From contig CAWBIZ010000009.1 in assembly GCA_963789005.1 (NCBI GenBank), positions 1-64,000 on the forward strand: a DNA stretch of 64,000 bases. The letters are read 5' to 3'. Origin of the DNA: DASSUW01 sp963789005. Its GTDB lineage: Bacteria; Actinomycetota; Thermoleophilia; Solirubrobacterales; Solirubrobacteraceae. Below the pieces are notes generated by a model. The model had not been told where the DNA came from and made no database searches. It worked only from the letters and a program-made list of their open reading frames with translations. Positions 62,302 through 64,000 of the stretch are shown here, piece by piece; position 1 is the first letter of the stretch, and each line of letters starts with the position of its first letter. The translations under genes and the position numbers were made by a program.

Positions 62302-63670
62302 GCGCCTGCCGATCCGCTGGCGCCTCGCCGGCGGCTCCGCGGCGCTGACGCTGGTGATCCTGTGCGGCTTCGCCGTGATCGTGGGCGTGCTGACCACGCG
62401 GCAGATCAACGAGGACTTCCGCGACGAGGTGACCCGGACCGCGGACAGGCTCGGGCAGGAGACCCGGCTGCGGCTCGTCGCGCGTGACGGCGGCATCGAG
62501 GTGCGGCCGCTGCCGGACTCGCTCGACCTGGACGACGTCGCCACCAGCGAGCGTGCCGCGATCCGCGTGATCACCAAGGACGATCTGGTCGTCTACAGCA
62601 CGCCGCCCTCGGCGCCCGACTTCGGCCCGCCCAACCGGAGGAGCTTCGAGACCGACGGCTGGCGCGTGGAGACGCGGCGCGTGAGCGTGGACGGCTTTCC
62701 GGACCGCTTCTGGATCCAGTACGCCGAACGGACCTCGACCGTCCAGGACACGGCGAACCGCGTGAAGGTCTTCCTCGCCTTCGGCGTCCTCGGCGGCGCT
62801 CTGCTCGCGCTGCTCGCCGGCCTGGCGACGGCGAGCCGGGCGATGGAGCCGATCGCGCAGCTGACGGCCGCCGCGCGCCGCATCGAGGAGGCGCGCGACC
62901 CCTCGCTGCAGATGCCGCATCCCGAGGCCGACGACGAGGTCGCCGAGCTCGCCCGCACGCTCGAGGCGATGCTCGTCGCGCTCGACAGCGCGCGGTCGGA
63001 GACGGAGTCCGCGCTCGTCCGCCAGCGCGAGTTCGTGGCCGACGCCTCGCACGAGCTGCGCACCCCGCTCACCTCCGTGCTCGCCAACCTCGAGCTGCTC
63101 GAGGAGGAGCTGACCGGCGAGCCGCGCGAGGCCGCGGCGTCCGCCCTGCGCTCCTCGCGGCGCATGCGCCGCCTGGTCGGAGACCTGCTGCTGCTGGCCC
63201 GCGCCGACGCCGGCCGCCAGGCGCCTCACCGCCCCGTCGACCTCGCCGAGGTCGTGACCGAGGCGGCGTCCGAGCTCGAGCCGGTGGCCGGCGACCACGA
63301 CATCTCGATCGACGCCCCGGCCGGCGCCCGGGTCGACGGCGCGCGCGACGAGCTGCACCGCCTCGTGCTCAACCTGATGGAGAACGCGCTTCGCCACACC
63401 GACCCCGGGACGGCGGTCGAGGCCACGGTGGAGCGCCGCAACGGCGAGGTCGTGCTCTCCGTCGAGGACGACGGTCCGGGGATCGCGCTCGAGCAGCGCG
63501 AGAAGGTCTTCGAGCGCTTCTACCGCGGGGCGGGCGAGCACAGCGGATCGTCCGGGCTCGGGCTCTCGATCGTGCGCGCGGTCGCGGAGTCCCACCGCGG
63601 CAGCGTGCGCCTCGAGGAGCCGCTCGACGGCCGCGGGGCGCGCTTCGTGGTCCGCTTCCCGGGCCTCTGA
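62243..63670 (+). CDS. sensor histidine kinase
   Basis: 475 residues. Two membrane helices (about 34-56 and 174-196) flank an extracytoplasmic sensor region of about 115 residues; HAMP follows. Phospho-acceptor His is in FVADASHELRTPLT, with N-box LMENALRHT, G1 DDGPGIAL and G2 GLGLSIV. Start at 62243 overlaps the regulator; a start nearer its end is possible. The signal is unknown. Confidence 0.92.
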   Translation: MGSLDSSIRSAARATSSAYKRLPIRWRLAGGSAALTLVILCGFAVIVGVLTTRQINEDFRDEVTRTADRLGQETRLRLVARDGGIEVRPLPDSLDLDDVATSERAAIRVITKDDLVVYSTPPSAPDFGPPNRRSFETDGWRVETRRVSVDGFPDRFWIQYAERTSTVQDTANRVKVFLAFGVLGGALLALLAGLATASRAMEPIAQLTAAARRIEEARDPSLQMPHPEADDEVAELARTLEAMLVALDSARSETESALVRQREFVADASHELRTPLTSVLANLELLEEELTGEPREAAASALRSSRRMRRLVGDLLLLARADAGRQAPHRPVDLAEVVTEAASELEPVAGDHDISIDAPAGARVDGARDELHRLVLNLMENALRHTDPGTAVEATVERRNGEVVLSVEDDGPGIALEQREKVFERFYRGAGEHSGSSGLGLSIVRAVAESHRGSVRLEEPLDGRGARFVVRFPGL

Positions 63671-63763
63671 CGGCATCAAGCATGGCCCGCTACGGCCGAT
63701 GACTCTTCTGACTCCACTTCGCCGGAGCTCGTCATTCATGTCCAACGTCACGCCGCAGCTGCG

Positions 63764-64000
63764 ATGAGCGGCTCCAGCCACGTCCTCTCAGCCGATGCGA
63801 TCGCGGCGCTCGTCGACGCCGCCCGCGAGGGGCGCCTGCCCGAGGAGCCGTCCGCGCCGCGCCGGCGCCGGCGCATCCGAGCCGTCGACTTCACGCTCCC
63901 GACGAAGTTCAACTCGGAGCAGGAGCGCCGGATCAAGCGGAGCCTGGAAGCGTTCTGCCGCACGGCCTCGACCCGCCTGTCCGCCGAGCTTCGCGTGCCG
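63764..64000 (+). CDS. fliM: flagellar motor switch protein FliM, N-terminal fragment
   Basis: 79 codons to the window edge. LSADAIAALVDAAREGRLP resembles the CheY-P-binding N-terminal peptide region, and VDFTLPTKFNSEQERRIKRSLEAFCRTASTRLSAELR matches the start of the FliM middle domain. It suggests that a flagellar operon continues to the right, consistent with c-di-GMP and PilZ genes in the window. Confidence 0.75.
   Translation, partial: MSGSSHVLSADAIAALVDAAREGRLPEEPSAPRRRRRIRAVDFTLPTKFNSEQERRIKRSLEAFCRTASTRLSAELRVP

Noticed and set aside
62189..63781. 530-codon minus-strand frame over the histidine kinase
   Set aside because: Shadow of the kinase; composition is that of an antisense frame and no motif is visible.

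Overview
The window is high-GC actinobacterial DNA. The gene set fits a member of the Thermoleophilia (Solirubrobacterales such as Solirubrobacter, Conexibacter or Patulibacter): DapD/DapC/DapE lysine genes, MurT/GatD, a LexA box of the actinobacterial type, a CoxSLM-type molybdenum hydroxylase cluster, an RTX-like secreted protein, and FliM starting at the right edge. This placement is inference from gene content; no database search was run.

Layout. 1-6.8 kb: a molybdenum-cofactor block (MoaD-MoaE fusion; moaC-moaA-moeA) interleaved with two c-di-GMP genes (HD-GYP, PAS-GGDEF-EAL). 6.8-9.8 kb: a TPR-glycosyltransferase, a lipoprotein metalloprotease and a DUF4287-like/SRPBCC protein. 10-17 kb: a minus-strand operon coxS-coxL-coxM-coxD-coxE ending in an unusual MocA-GH16 fusion. 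17-23.5 kb: PilZ and SpoIID proteins, then a membrane glycosylation group (flippase-like, Agl23-like, DUF2298). 23.5-27 kb: a frameshifted enolase-superfamily gene, an ECF sigma factor coupled to ogt, and a secreted cyclophilin. 27-30.8 kb: a lipid kinase and murT-methyltransferase-gatD. 30.8-34.4 kb: an OpuC-type compatible-solute ABC transporter. 34.5-39.5 kb: subtilisin, dut, two MFS transporters, DUF2461. 39.5-45.7 kb: hflX, dapE-dapC facing dapD-dapF-miaA. 45.7-50.2 kb: FIST protein, SDR, a LexA-boxed radical SAM gene, and a secreted RTX-repeat protein. 50.4-61.6 kb, all minus strand apart from a decayed DUF559 gene: miaB, rny, recX, recA, thpR, cinA, a RodZ-like gene, ftsK. 61.6-64 kb: a two-component system and the start of fliM.

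How the genes work together. Mo-cofactor synthesis, MocA-type cytidylyl transfer and CoxD/E maturation serve the form-II-like CoxL enzyme. Diguanylate cyclase/phosphodiesterase, HD-GYP, PilZ and FliM suggest c-di-GMP-controlled motility. murT/gatD and the dap genes supply and amidate peptidoglycan. recA-recX and the LexA box belong to DNA-damage control.

The most distinctive signals lie between or inside genes. (1) A small palindromic REP-like element (core GGGGTCTGACCCC) sits in two direct copies at the end of the HD-GYP gene, as a perfect inverted pair inside the start of a methyltransferase gene, and as a single copy inside gatD; every time it is read as protein. (2) Tandem duplications with units of about 18-43 bp recur at gene ends and in protein tails. 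(3) At least fourteen genes have a TANNNT hexamer 6-11 nt before the start codon and mostly no Shine-Dalgarno, which suggests widespread leaderless transcription. (4) Three genes carry apparent frameshifts, one of them with about six alternating shifts in some 200 bp.
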